This document shows, piece after piece, positions 1-8,811 of a DNA stretch of 64,000 nt. The notes beneath the pieces were generated by a model, which saw only the letters and a list, made by a program, of their open reading frames with translations, did not search any database and was not told the origin of the DNA. The stretch comes from an uncultured Duncaniella sp. Lineage in GTDB: Bacteria > Bacteroidota > Bacteroidia > Bacteroidales > Muribaculaceae. The stretch spans positions 1 to 64,000 of the forward strand of contig CAJUSW010000002.1 of NCBI GenBank assembly GCA_910589485.1. Direction: 5' to 3'. A program made the position numbers and the translations under genes. Every line of letters starts with the position of its first letter. Within the stretch, counting starts at the first letter, position 1.

Positions 1-19
1 CTTCCCCGGAAAAGCGATG

Positions 20-51
20 CAAAGGTACAGCCTTTCCTGATACCATGCAAA
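20..51 (-). promoter_or_regulatory. Bacteroidetes-type promoter reading off the left edge
   Basis: On the minus strand TTTG (48-51) is followed after 20 nt by TACCTTTG (20-27), a full match to the Bacteroidetes sigma-ABfr pattern. It must drive a gene that begins left of the window. The only gene to its right, at 147-953, ends before it, so this is a separate transcription unit. Confidence 0.65.
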
Positions 52-146
52 TATTCCATGGTGTTTTAACACTATTTTAACATAATCCGAGCGAACTTTT
101 TACTTTCAGATTAGTTATTGGTCTGTTTTGAACGTAAATCTTACAC

Positions 147-953
147 TCATTTTTCTTCATCGAGATATTGGTCGATCCCCACTTTACATCGCGTAGCCCC
201 CGATGCTATAGTGGCACGCAAGCGGTCGCCGTTACGCTCAAGCGCTCCGTCGTCCTTGCGGGTGGGATGATAGAGGTGGAACTGTACACCTGAAAATATC
301 ATGGTGCGTCGGCGGATACCAAGATTGAACAGGCGGATGGCAAACTCCCTCTCCTCTTCTCCCCAATCGGTAAACGACTCGTCAAACCCGTTGGCCCGGA
401 TGGCATCATCACGCCAGAAGGCCATATTGGCCCCGATCAGCTGGCGCACTGACTTGCGGTGGTGAGTGAGCATGAATCGTGTGAGCCATGGCGCATGCAC
501 GGAATGGAGGCGCAGCGACATGGGGGCACGATACCATGCGAGCGGACCGCGGAACTCGTCGTTGCGCAGGCGCTCGGACACCTTGGGGTCAAGCATGGAC
601 CTGAGGCCGGCCACATAATATCCGGGACGGGCATTGCGTATATGCTCGGCCACGAACCGGCGGTCGAGTATCATGTCGCCGTCGATCATTATTATATAAT
701 CGCTCGTGGAGGCGGCAATGGCCCGATTGCGGATACGCGATAGCTGGAAGCCTTCGTCGGGTTGCCACACGTGCTTCAGCCTGTCGCCGAATATCGTGCG
801 GAAACCCTCGATCACTTCTCGGGTAGGTTCGCCCGATCCATCGTCGGCTACTATGATCTCGTCGGGCATCACGGATTGGCACGCCACGCTGAGCAGCGTG
901 CACCGCAGGTCGCGCGGGGCATTATAGGTGGTAATTACCAGTGCAGTCGTCAT
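147..953 (-). CDS. Family 2 glycosyltransferase
   Basis: Predicted cytoplasmic GT-A fold glycosyltransferase of 268 residues. The N-terminus has the GT2 opening (LVITTYN, residues 5-11), the nucleotide-binding VADDGS at 35-40, and a metal-binding DGD at 91-93. The C-terminal stretch with DWGEEEREFA resembles the galactosyltransferase-like C-terminal domain (GT27-like). No membrane segment or signal peptide is seen. The donor and acceptor sugars cannot be read from sequence. It stands alone on the minus strand, with a foldback repeat upstream and an unrelated promoter downstream. Lipopolysaccharide or capsule glycan assembly is the usual role of such genes in this phylum, but that is an inference. 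Confidence 0.85.
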   Translation of the reverse strand: MTTALVITTYNAPRDLRCTLLSVACQSVMPDEIIVADDGSGEPTREVIEGFRTIFGDRLKHVWQPDEGFQLSRIRNRAIAASTSDYIIMIDGDMILDRRFVAEHIRNARPGYYVAGLRSMLDPKVSERLRNDEFRGPLAWYRAPMSLRLHSVHAPWLTRFMLTHHRKSVRQLIGANMAFWRDDAIRANGFDESFTDWGEEEREFAIRLFNLGIRRRTMIFSGVQFHLYHPTRKDDGALERNGDRLRATIASGATRCKVGIDQYLDEEK

Positions 954-1016
954 ATTGGGAATTTACGTCTCTGTGGTGGAGGTTGGAGGCAAGAGGACAA
1001 AGAAGGGTAAACATAA

Positions 1017-1201
1017 AAGTAAGTCTTAAAAATTAAACGCTATATGTAAGTCTTAAAGAGCTTGCTCAATAAATCTTGTTCTTTTTGGTTATTTTAGCTT
1101 CGTCTCTCAGTCGCATAGCTCGCTATGCTCCTTCATTCCGCAGCCAAAATACCACAAAAATAACTGCGATTTATTTGTGCATTAATTTTTACGACTTACT
1201 T
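1017..1201. repeat. Foldback (MITE-like) element
   Basis: Terminal inverted repeats of 20 bp (1017-1036 and 1182-1201, one mismatch, outer part AAGTAAGTC/GACTTACTT) bound about 185 bp with no ORF. Inside are further matched arms: AATAAATC with GATTTATT, GTTATTTT with AAAATAAC, and a central GCATAGctcGCTATGC. The whole segment can fold into one long imperfect hairpin. A second copy of the GTAAGTCTTAAA end lies at about 1046. It fills most of the gap between the glycosyltransferase and pckA. Confidence 0.6.
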
Positions 1202-1248
1202 ATTACCCGTGGGCAAATGTAGGCATAATTTTCGTAAGGCCAAAATAA

Positions 1249-1284
1249 AGTGTCGCCCGAAGCCACAATGGCTCGGGCGACACT
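1249..1284 (-). terminator. Terminator of pckA
   Basis: A near-perfect hairpin: AGTGTCGCCCGA (1249-1260) pairs with TCGGGCGACACT (1273-1284), and the inner AGCC/GGCT extends the stem around an ACAAT loop. Reading on the minus strand it lies 30 nt after the pckA stop and is followed by TTATTTT, as in a rho-independent terminator. Confidence 0.8.
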
Positions 1285-1314
1285 ACTATAAATATATCCT
1301 ATTGGATGCTGAGA

Positions 1315-2919
1315 TTACTTCTCAACAACGGGACCGGCAGCTACGAGAGCCTTGCCTGCCTCATTGCCTTCAAACTTCTTGAAGTTGTTGATGAACATCT
1401 CGGCGAGCTTGTCGGCCTTAACGGTCCACTCCTCGGGGTTAGCGTAGGTATCGCGGGGATCGAGGATCTTGGGATCTACGCCGGGAAGCTCGGTAGGAAT
1501 CTCGAAGCCGAAGATGGGGAGCTTCTTGGTGGGAGCGCTCAGGATAGAGCCGTCGAGAATAGCGTCGATGATGCCACGGGTATCGCGGATAGAGATACGC
1601 TTGCCAGTACCGTTCCAGCCGGTGTTGACGAGGTAAGCCTTGGCACCGCTCTTCTCCATGCGCTTAACGAGCTCCTCGGCATACTTCACGGGGTGAAGCG
1701 AGAGGAATGCTGCGCCGAAGCAAGCTGAGAAGGTGGGGGTGGGCTCGGTGATACCGCGCTCGGTACCGGCGAGCTTGCTGGTGAAGCCGGAGAGGAAGTA
1801 GTACTTGGTCTGCTCGGGTGAGAGGATCGAAACGGGAGGAAGCACACCGAATGCGTCGGCCGACAGGAAGATCACGTTCTTGGCGGCGGGACCGCGAGAG
1901 GGACGCACGATGTTCTTGATGTGGTCGATGGGGTAGCTTACGCGGGTGTTCTCGGTAACGCTCTTGTCGGTGAAGTCGATCTTGCCGTCCTTGTCAACGG
2001 TCACGTTCTCGAGGAGTGCGTCGCGACGGATAGCGTTGTAGATATCGGGCTCGCTCTCCTTGTCGAGGTTGATAACCTTGGCATAGCAGCCGCCCTCGTA
2101 GTTGAACACGCCGTTGTCGTCCCAGCCGTGCTCGTCGTCACCGATAAGGAGACGCTTGGGATCGGTTGAGAGGGTGGTCTTACCTGTACCGGAGAGACCG
2201 AAGAAGATAGCGGTGTTCTGGCCTTCCTTGTCGGTGTTGGCCGAGCAGTGCATCGAAGCGATGCCGCGAAGGGGGTTGTAGTAGTTCATGATCGAGAACA
2301 TACCCTTCTTCATCTCGCCACCGTACCAGGTGTTGATGATGAGCTGCATGCGCTCGGTGAGGTTGAAGGCCACGCAGGTCTCGGAGTTGATGCCGAGCTC
2401 CTTCCAGTTCTCAACCTTAGCCTTGGAGGCGTTGAGCACTACGAAGTCAGGGGTGAAGTTCTTGAGCTCGTCCTCGGTGGGGCGGATGAACATGTTGGTC
2501 ACGAAGTGAGCCTGCCATGCAACCTCCATCACGAAACGAACGGCAAGACGGGTGTCGGGGTTGGTGCCGCAGAAAGCGTCAACAACGTAGAGGGTCTTGT
2601 CAGAAAGCTCCTTGTCGGCGATAGCCTTGAGGGCCTTCCATGTCTCGGGAGTGATAGCCTTGTTATCGTTCTTATATTCGTCAGAGGTCCACCAGATCGA
2701 GTTCTCGCTTGTGGCGTCCTTTACGAAGAATTTGTCCTTGGGGGAACGGCCGGTGTAGATACCGGTCATCACGTTTACTGCACCGAGCTCGGTCTCCTGG
2801 CCTTTCTCGTATCCCTGGAGTGAGGGATTTACTTCGTCGATGAAAAGCTGGTCATAGCTGGGATTGTGGATCACCTTGGCTCCGGTGATACCGTACTGGG
2901 ATAGATCAATTGTACTCAT
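1315..2919 (-). CDS. pckA: Phosphoenolpyruvate carboxykinase (ATP)
   Basis: Interconverts oxaloacetate plus ATP with phosphoenolpyruvate, CO2 and ADP in the cytoplasm. In gut Bacteroidetes this enzyme often runs in the CO2-fixing direction towards succinate. The protein has 534 residues, normal for the ATP-type family. It carries the P-loop GLSGTGKTTL at 241-250, the kinase-2 motif LLIGDDEHGW at 257-266, and the substrate-site TGRSPKDKF near residue 55. The single-gene unit has a strong terminator downstream. A TAnnTTTG box (2983-2990) lies 64 nt upstream of the ATG, with no clear -33 match. The gene is divergent from the M28 lipoprotein. Confidence 0.97.
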   Translation of the reverse strand: MSTIDLSQYGITGAKVIHNPSYDQLFIDEVNPSLQGYEKGQETELGAVNVMTGIYTGRSPKDKFFVKDATSENSIWWTSDEYKNDNKAITPETWKALKAIADKELSDKTLYVVDAFCGTNPDTRLAVRFVMEVAWQAHFVTNMFIRPTEDELKNFTPDFVVLNASKAKVENWKELGINSETCVAFNLTERMQLIINTWYGGEMKKGMFSIMNYYNPLRGIASMHCSANTDKEGQNTAIFFGLSGTGKTTLSTDPKRLLIGDDEHGWDDNGVFNYEGGCYAKVINLDKESEPDIYNAIRRDALLENVTVDKDGKIDFTDKSVTENTRVSYPIDHIKNIVRPSRGPAAKNVIFLSADAFGVLPPVSILSPEQTKYYFLSGFTSKLAGTERGITEPTPTFSACFGAAFLSLHPVKYAEELVKRMEKSGAKAYLVNTGWNGTGKRISIRDTRGIIDAILDGSILSAPTKKLPIFGFEIPTELPGVDPKILDPRDTYANPEEWTVKADKLAEMFINNFKKFEGNEAGKALVAAGPVVEK

Positions 2920-3369
2920 TGTAAACAGTTAGAGTGGTTGATATATATTGGTTGTTTTGAAATTCATCTTTTTATCCGAGTGCAAAGTTAGTGACTTTTT
3001 TGTTAATAATATGCATGATTAAAGAAATTTTTCTTTAAATTTTAAGAATATGCCACCACATTGCTTCTCAGGTATCGCACACTGTGCCTTAGACAAAACA
3101 AACGGCTTAGGACAGTGGTTTAAGAAGGCTTAGCATGTTTAACATGCTTTAACTCATGCAGACGTTGCCCGGCACTGTTATATAATGTTAACGCCCTGAT
3201 AATTTTGTAACAAATATGTCGGAAGTCTGTAACAATGTTGTAACTTTGCCGAACAAACCAGTGTATTACGATGGAGCGGTTACTTTATAACCTCTTGCAT
3301 TATAGACTAATGCCTACCAATCATCCTCCCCAACGCAACTACACATATTACAGAAAGGACAACATCACA
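2920..3369. promoter_or_regulatory. Divergent control region pckA / M28 lipoprotein
   Basis: No gene is seen in this gap. It holds TAACTTTG on the minus strand (2983-2990) for pckA and TAACTTTG on the plus strand (3241-3248) for the lipoprotein gene. Neither has a good TTTG at the -33 position. Between them at 3132-3148 is the palindrome AGCATGTT-T-AACATGCT, whose size and symmetry suit a dimeric repressor or activator site. Confidence 0.45.
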
Positions 3370-4371
3370 ATGAAGCGCATAGGCAAATTATCAATCCTCA
3401 TCGTGGCTCTCGTGCTGACAGTCACAGCTTGCCGCACGCACGGATCGACCGATCGTGACACCAACGAGACGGCCCAGGCTCTGAAAAAGACCGCAAGATT
3501 CGACAGCGACAGCGCCTACTCATACGTAGCACGCCAGGTGGCCATGGGCCCGCGCGTGTCGGGCACGCATGCCAATGCCCAGTGTGCCGAATATATCGTG
3601 TCGGAGCTCACCCGCTTCGGTGCCGACAGCATCAGGCAGCAACGTGGCAAGGTGACAGCCTATAACGGCGATGTTCTACCTATTAATAATATAATGGGCG
3701 CGTTCAACCCCTCGGCCAAAAAGCGTATTCTCCTCCTGGCCCACTACGACACCCGTCCCTGGGCCGACAGCGACCTGAATGCCGAGAATCATCAGCTCCC
3801 CATCCCCGGAGCCAACGATGGGGCAAGCGGAGTGGGCGTGCTGCTCGAAATAGCCCGCCAGCTGTCAATCGCAAATCCGCCGGTGGGCGTTGACTTCCTC
3901 TTTGTGGACGCCGAGGACTACGGTCAGTCGGGCGGTTTCTCCAATCATGACGAGTCATGGGCCCTCGGTTCCCAGTTCTGGGCCAAAAATATGCCCTATG
4001 CGCAGGATTCACTTCCCGCCTATGCCATTCTGCTCGACATGGTGGGTGGCATCGATGCGAAATTCCACCGCGAATACTTCTCCCAGAAGGATGCACCACA
4101 CATCGTTGACAAGGTGTGGAGCATTGCCAACCGTTCAGGATATGGCGACCGTTTCGTGAACCTCGACGGTGGAGCCGTTGTCGACGATCATGTTCCCGTC
4201 AACAAGGCCGGAATCCCCGCCATCGATATTATCGAGTCGAAAAACTCAGTGACCAAGACATTCTCGCCCACATGGCACACCATGGACGATGACATGGACA
4301 ACATAGACCGCGCAACCCTCAAGGCCGTGGGACAGACCGTGATGAACGTCATATTCAACGAAAAGCCGTAA
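3370..4371 (+). CDS. M28-family zinc lipoprotein, probable type II glutaminyl-peptide cyclotransferase
   Basis: Secreted zinc enzyme of the M28 fold. The start at 3370 (333 residues) is chosen because it gives a clean lipoprotein signal ending LTVTAC (Cys21). An upstream in-frame ATG at 3271 would bury that signal. Zinc ligands are visible in order: AHYDTRP (His125), GANDGASGVG (Asp150) and FVDAEDYG (Glu182/Asp183). The motif set AHYDTRPWAD...ANDGASGV...VDAEDYG...SWALGSQ is what I remember of the Porphyromonas-type bacterial glutaminyl cyclases. Those convert N-terminal Gln of exported proteins to pyroglutamate. An ordinary aminopeptidase is the alternative. The lipobox suggests anchoring to a membrane facing the periplasm. 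Confidence 0.8.
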   Translation: MKRIGKLSILIVALVLTVTACRTHGSTDRDTNETAQALKKTARFDSDSAYSYVARQVAMGPRVSGTHANAQCAEYIVSELTRFGADSIRQQRGKVTAYNGDVLPINNIMGAFNPSAKKRILLLAHYDTRPWADSDLNAENHQLPIPGANDGASGVGVLLEIARQLSIANPPVGVDFLFVDAEDYGQSGGFSNHDESWALGSQFWAKNMPYAQDSLPAYAILLDMVGGIDAKFHREYFSQKDAPHIVDKVWSIANRSGYGDRFVNLDGGAVVDDHVPVNKAGIPAIDIIESKNSVTKTFSPTWHTMDDDMDNIDRATLKAVGQTVMNVIFNEKP

Positions 4372-4400
4372 CAGACAAATCGCTATAAGAACTTACGATA

Positions 4401-4436
4401 CAGGCCCGGAATCTTCCATACAAGATCCCGGGCCTG
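4401..4436. terminator. Hairpin between convergent genes
   Basis: CAGGCCCGG...CCGGGCCTG with inner ATCTT/AAGAT forms a long stem between the M28 gene (plus) and the GH67 gene (minus). It can fold on either strand. No strong T-run follows on the plus strand, so efficiency is uncertain. Confidence 0.6.
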
Positions 4437-4471
4437 ATTACTTATATATCGCGACAGATACTGATTGCCTC

Positions 4472-6511
4472 CTATCTCACCGAATCGAGCAGGGCTGACG
4501 AGGGATTGGTGTAATTGTCAATCCCGAGATGCACCCGCCGCAAATCGGGGAGCGTGTGATGAAGCGGATAGGCCTCGTCGGGCACAGGCATGCCGGAAAA
4601 TTGTCCGAAATAGAGGATACAGGCATCTTTCCACCACTGGGCGTCACGGGCCTGGATGATCAGACGACGGTTCACATCCTCCCACACAGCCTCGTCAGCG
4701 GGCATATCCATCGCCATAGCCACGGCAGGACGCAAGGGGGTCGAGGACTTGATATAGGGGCGCGCATCGGCCCACACCGACTGATAGCCAGCCACGGAGT
4801 CGGCTCCGGCTGTGTAACGGTGACACAGTTCCTCCCACATAGTGCGCCCCGAACGCATAGGATGGGACCACGGAAGATGATGGAACCACAGCAGGAGCCC
4901 GTCGGGACATTTGTCAACATCGGCATATTGCGAGCGGAAAGGTTCGGGATACTGCGACACGGCGTCACTTCCCGTAGCGGTGCGGTCAAAACCCAAGCCG
5001 GCACTATCGGCCTGATGATAATAACCCGGCAACCAGTCGGCACGCGCCCCAGGCACCTGGCACCAAGGCTCGGGGCCGTAGTGATGGCCATAAGCGAATA
5101 TATGGTGGAGGCCGAGCGGCATCATATAGTTCACCACAGCCTCGCGGCTACCTGTGAACATGCCCACCAGCCTATCGCGCACACTTCCGGGCGCTGTCCC
5201 GCGGTCAATAAGATTGCGGTCGATCCATTCCCCGGCTATCTCCTCAGCCGACAGTCGCGGATTCCAGGCAAGTCTGCCGAAGGCATACCAGTTGGCATCG
5301 GCAAGAGGATGTCCGGTCATATTGAGATTATCGCCCACGTTGGCCACTCCGGCCACAGCCTTGATTGACGACGGTTCCACCTGGCCGAAGAACTCCTCCC
5401 ACATGGGAGCGAGGAAAGCAAGATGGTTGGCATGGCCCAGGTATTCCTGCGTGATCTGGAACTCCACCATCTGAGGCGTCGACGGCATCGCACCAAAAAG
5501 CGGGCTGAAAGCCTCGCGTGGCTGGAAATCGATGGGGCCGTTCTTGATCTGGATTATCACATTGGGGTCAAACTGCCCGTCGAGCGGCTGAAACTCCATA
5601 TAAGCCTGCTTGGCACGGTCGGCATCGATGGGAGAATACACAAACGCCCTCCACATCACTCGTCCGCCATGAGGCTGCAGAGCCTTGGCAAGCATATTGG
5701 CCCCGTCGGCATGACTGCGGCCGAAATCCATCGGCCCGGGCTGTCCCTCGGAATTAGCCTTTACCAGAAATCCACCGAAATCTGGGATAAGCCTGTATAT
5801 CTCGTCGGCTTTGCCGGCCCACCATTTCCTCACCGCCGGGTTGAGCGGATCGGCCGTAGGGAGCGAGTCAAGCGCCATCGGCGACGCGAAATTGACCGAA
5901 AGGAACACCCTGAGCCCATAGGGTCGCATCACATCGGCCAGCGCCTTCACCTTTTCCAGATATGGAGTTGAAAGCATCGCCGGCGAGGCGTTCACATTAT
6001 TCAGCACCGTGGCATTGATACCCACCATGGCATTACGGCGGGCATACTCGGCATAGCGGGGCGAAATCGTGCCCGGCAACTCATCCCATTTCCACAGCGA
6101 CCGGCCAGCATAGCCACGCTCGATGGTGCCGTCCAGATTATCCCAATGGTTAAGGATGCGCAAGGCATAATAGGGCGATTCCTCGACCGATTCAGGGATC
6201 TCGCGGCCCGACTCGCCGAGGCGTATCAGATGATAGGCCGCATAGAGCGCACCGATGTCGGTGGCCGAAATGATCCTCACCTCTCCCCCATCACGCTTGA
6301 TGCTGTAACCGTCATTGCCGTCCGATAGACGCCCCTTGCTCTCCACGCTCACACGGCTTATGTCCGGTAACACTCCCGGACGTTCAAGCTCCTGCTTCAC
6401 TATCTCGAGTGTGGGAGTGAGTCGTTTCTTGTTGAACACTACATTCTCGACCGCTACTACGGGCATGGCGACGAGAAGGGCAAGGCAAATGATCAGGCTA
6501 CGTGATTTCAT
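4472..6511 (-). CDS. GH67 alpha-glucuronidase
   Basis: Removes 4-O-methyl-glucuronic acid from the non-reducing end of xylan oligosaccharides. The protein has 679 residues, the usual GH67 length, with an N-terminal signal peptide (1-20, cleavage near VVAVE), so it is exported, probably to the periplasm. The catalytic residues fit the Cellvibrio enzyme exactly in spacing: acid Glu255 in ANSEGQPGP, and bases Asp328 in GPIDFQP and Glu356 in ITQEYLGH (gaps 73 and 28, as for E292/D365/E393). It is the last gene of the minus-strand block with the GH43, GH10 and MFS genes. It is separated from them by two sugar-polymer genes and begins 51 bp after the mutase-like gene. Confidence 0.95.
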   Translation of the reverse strand: MKSRSLIICLALLVAMPVVAVENVVFNKKRLTPTLEIVKQELERPGVLPDISRVSVESKGRLSDGNDGYSIKRDGGEVRIISATDIGALYAAYHLIRLGESGREIPESVEESPYYALRILNHWDNLDGTIERGYAGRSLWKWDELPGTISPRYAEYARRNAMVGINATVLNNVNASPAMLSTPYLEKVKALADVMRPYGLRVFLSVNFASPMALDSLPTADPLNPAVRKWWAGKADEIYRLIPDFGGFLVKANSEGQPGPMDFGRSHADGANMLAKALQPHGGRVMWRAFVYSPIDADRAKQAYMEFQPLDGQFDPNVIIQIKNGPIDFQPREAFSPLFGAMPSTPQMVEFQITQEYLGHANHLAFLAPMWEEFFGQVEPSSIKAVAGVANVGDNLNMTGHPLADANWYAFGRLAWNPRLSAEEIAGEWIDRNLIDRGTAPGSVRDRLVGMFTGSREAVVNYMMPLGLHHIFAYGHHYGPEPWCQVPGARADWLPGYYHQADSAGLGFDRTATGSDAVSQYPEPFRSQYADVDKCPDGLLLWFHHLPWSHPMRSGRTMWEELCHRYTAGADSVAGYQSVWADARPYIKSSTPLRPAVAMAMDMPADEAVWEDVNRRLIIQARDAQWWKDACILYFGQFSGMPVPDEAYPLHHTLPDLRRVHLGIDNYTNPSSALLDSVR

Positions 6512-6562
6512 TTTCTATTAATATGGGAGACGCCCGGATGGCCCGGACGCTATGAATGGTTA

Positions 6563-7801
6563 CTACGTGATCTCGGGAGCAAGCTCCAGAGCCGAATCCA
6601 TAGCCACATCCATATTGAAATACTCCCACAGGGCAAACCGGCCGGTCATGTACAATCCCTCCCCGGCAAGCTTCCGGCGCAGGGCCGATATCATCCCGCG
6701 GGTATCGGAGTGCTGTATGGGATAGGTATATGGATTATAGCGATGGGTGATATATCGCGGAGAGAATGGGATCGATGGCAGTTGCCGCAGTATCTCGTCG
6801 TGCGATATACTGTCGGTAAATTCTATAGTGGCCGTCATGTGGCCGGGAGCATTGTTGGAGGCCGAGAAATTTCCGGTGCATATGATGCGGTGGGCGTCAT
6901 AACGGGCGTCGGGCAGATATATCCAGCTGTAGGGATTGGGAGCTATCTCACAGAACACCGCCGTTGTGCCATGCGACTCCATACGGTCGATGTCGCCGGC
7001 AAATCCTGTCACATCCACCCCACGGAGCATCGAGGGGAGATGCTTTATGTTGCCACAGAACACCACCTTGTCATATTCCTCACCATCTACCGTCCACCGT
7101 CCGTCGGCACGCTTCTCGATGAGCGACACAGGCGCCGAGCATCTGATTTCGAGCCCCGAGGCCAGTTTATCGGCCAAGAATTGCGATCCGTCCATCTTTT
7201 CGTAATAGAACGTACTGTGGACAAACGCCTTCTCCTTGACTCGGCGGATATTGTTGAACAATATCTCCTCTGGGGTGGGCATCGGTAATTTCCCTTCAAG
7301 CCACGACAGGGGCACGGTGGAAAGATCTCTCCGCCACACCTTGCGGTTGTAGGGGCCGAAATACAGCTCATAGAGCGTGGGGCCTAACTGCTTGCGCAGA
7401 AACTCCTCGAAATTGGCAGGTTCCCCTTTCTCACTCCTCATCACGGCCACATCGGCGATGATACGTTTCAGCGTGTCATCGTCAAGCATGTAGGCATGAT
7501 TCTCTATCGGGTAAGGGATCTCCTCGCCACCGGGCATCTTGACCGACGAGTTTCGGTCGGCCTTGACAAATTCACGGTCGCGGTCGAAGATGTTCCAGAA
7601 GAAATCGAGCACCCCCTGACGGCGGGTATTGAACACATGTCCGCCACAGGTGTGAAACAGGTTTCCTTCGATACGGTCGCATTTTATGAGACCGCCCGGA
7701 CGCGGATCAGCCTCGTATATGGTGACTGAGTGACGCGGAGACAACAGCCGGCCCATTGTGAGGCCGCTGACTCCGGCGCCTATGATAGCAATTCTTGACA
7801 T
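6563..7801 (-). CDS. UDP-galactopyranose-mutase-like FAD protein
   Basis: Flavoprotein of 412 residues with an N-terminal Rossmann motif (GAGVSG, 8-13) and the following acidic residue (IYEADPRPGG) that binds the FAD ribose. The segment FHTCGGHVFNT resembles the GPHIFHT active-site motif of UDP-galactopyranose mutases, and PYNRKVWRRDL matches their substrate-arginine region. Such proteins in Bacteroidetes polysaccharide loci are often annotated loosely as protoporphyrinogen oxidase. A mutase or related sugar-nucleotide role is more likely. It lies 8 bp after the glycosyltransferase, so the two are almost certainly co-transcribed. Substrate unproven. Confidence 0.75.
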   Translation of the reverse strand: MSRIAIIGAGVSGLTMGRLLSPRHSVTIYEADPRPGGLIKCDRIEGNLFHTCGGHVFNTRRQGVLDFFWNIFDRDREFVKADRNSSVKMPGGEEIPYPIENHAYMLDDDTLKRIIADVAVMRSEKGEPANFEEFLRKQLGPTLYELYFGPYNRKVWRRDLSTVPLSWLEGKLPMPTPEEILFNNIRRVKEKAFVHSTFYYEKMDGSQFLADKLASGLEIRCSAPVSLIEKRADGRWTVDGEEYDKVVFCGNIKHLPSMLRGVDVTGFAGDIDRMESHGTTAVFCEIAPNPYSWIYLPDARYDAHRIICTGNFSASNNAPGHMTATIEFTDSISHDEILRQLPSIPFSPRYITHRYNPYTYPIQHSDTRGMISALRRKLAGEGLYMTGRFALWEYFNMDVAMDSALELAPEIT

Positions 7802-7809
7802 GAGTGGTG

Positions 7810-8763
7810 TTATTTTAGCGAGCTGATTACCGATGACGTGTAGTGAGACTCGAGATATTCCGCATAAGCCCGGAGATCGACCGGCTCCGACAGAGCCTCG
7901 TCGGCCAACCGCGCAAACTCCTCATAGGTCCCGATGGACGGAGAGAACTCCTCCAGACGGTAAAACCGCGTATCGGGATTATCGGGATACCTCATCAGCA
8001 GTTTGCATCCACAGGCCAGAGCCTCGAGAAACCTCGGTGTCACCTGCGAGAAACCGCCGGTGGGCTTGCCATCGTCCATCCCTGGAGTGGAATAGAGAAA
8101 TAGCCGGCAACGCCTCAGCAACGCGAGATAATCCTCGCGGGAATCCACATCGGCAACGGGATTCCCCTCCAGATCATATACCCACATATGGCCACCGCGC
8201 TTGGGCCCTTTCACCACCACATTCAGTCCGGGATGCTCGGCCACGTACCGCTTGGCAAAATCCATTAGCACCGCCGAGGGACGTCCCACAAGAGCGAGAT
8301 CAATATCCTTGCGCATCGGCTTCCCGGGATCCAGCCTGTAACGGTCGGGCAACGACAGGGGCAGATGCCTGAACCTCTCGGCCGGAGCCCCGTGGGCCAT
8401 CAGCCTCTCATAAGCCTCCCGGCTCGACACAAGCACGGCAGGACACATGGAGGTGGACCTGAGAAACGCGGGGATTTCGCTGTCGGGGAGGAAATAATCG
8501 ATGATCCAGGGCACCGAACGGTGTCCGTAACGCCCGCGGTTGTCGGGAGTGGCTATCATTACAAACTCGAGCATCGGATCGCCGTGGCGAGGGCATTTCA
8601 GCCCCATGCGCCGGGCGGCCGACCTCATCCACCACCCTATGCGCCACGGAGAACGCAGGGGGATCGAAAGCGCGCGTGATATTTCATCTTCCCACTCGAA
8701 CACCAGATGCCACGACGGACGATGCTTGACTGATCGGCGGGACAATATGCCTGAGAGTCTCAT
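7810..8763 (-). CDS. Glycosyltransferase with a C-terminal GT1/CgeB-like region
   Basis: Predicted 317-residue glycosyltransferase. The C-terminal half holds the GT-B pattern: a strand with KGPKRGGHMWVYDLEGN, then YLALLRRCRLFLYSTPG and FLEALACGCKLL, where the Glu and Gly-Cys sit in the donor-binding site. A longer reading from 8802 is possible. I prefer the ATG at 8763 because a full promoter (TACCTTTG at 8772-8779) lies inside that extension. It pairs with the mutase-like gene 8 bp downstream. The pair suggests addition of a furanose or related sugar to a surface glycan, which is inference. It is 48 bp from the end of the GH43 gene. Confidence 0.75.
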   Translation of the reverse strand: MRLSGILSRRSVKHRPSWHLVFEWEDEISRALSIPLRSPWRIGWWMRSAARRMGLKCPRHGDPMLEFVMIATPDNRGRYGHRSVPWIIDYFLPDSEIPAFLRSTSMCPAVLVSSREAYERLMAHGAPAERFRHLPLSLPDRYRLDPGKPMRKDIDLALVGRPSAVLMDFAKRYVAEHPGLNVVVKGPKRGGHMWVYDLEGNPVADVDSREDYLALLRRCRLFLYSTPGMDDGKPTGGFSQVTPRFLEALACGCKLLMRYPDNPDTRFYRLEEFSPSIGTYEEFARLADEALSEPVDLRAYAEYLESHYTSSVISSLK

Positions 8764-8771
8764 AATGCGCG

Positions 8772-8803
8772 CAAAGGTAGTCAATCCGCTACGGATTTCC
8801 AAA
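8772..8803 (-). promoter_or_regulatory. Promoter of the glycosyltransferase/mutase pair
   Basis: TTTG (8800-8803), 20 nt, TACCTTTG (8772-8779) on the minus strand. Only 8 nt separate the -7 box from the ATG at 8763, so the transcript would have almost no leader. Confidence 0.65.
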
Positions 8804-8811
8804 CACCCGCC

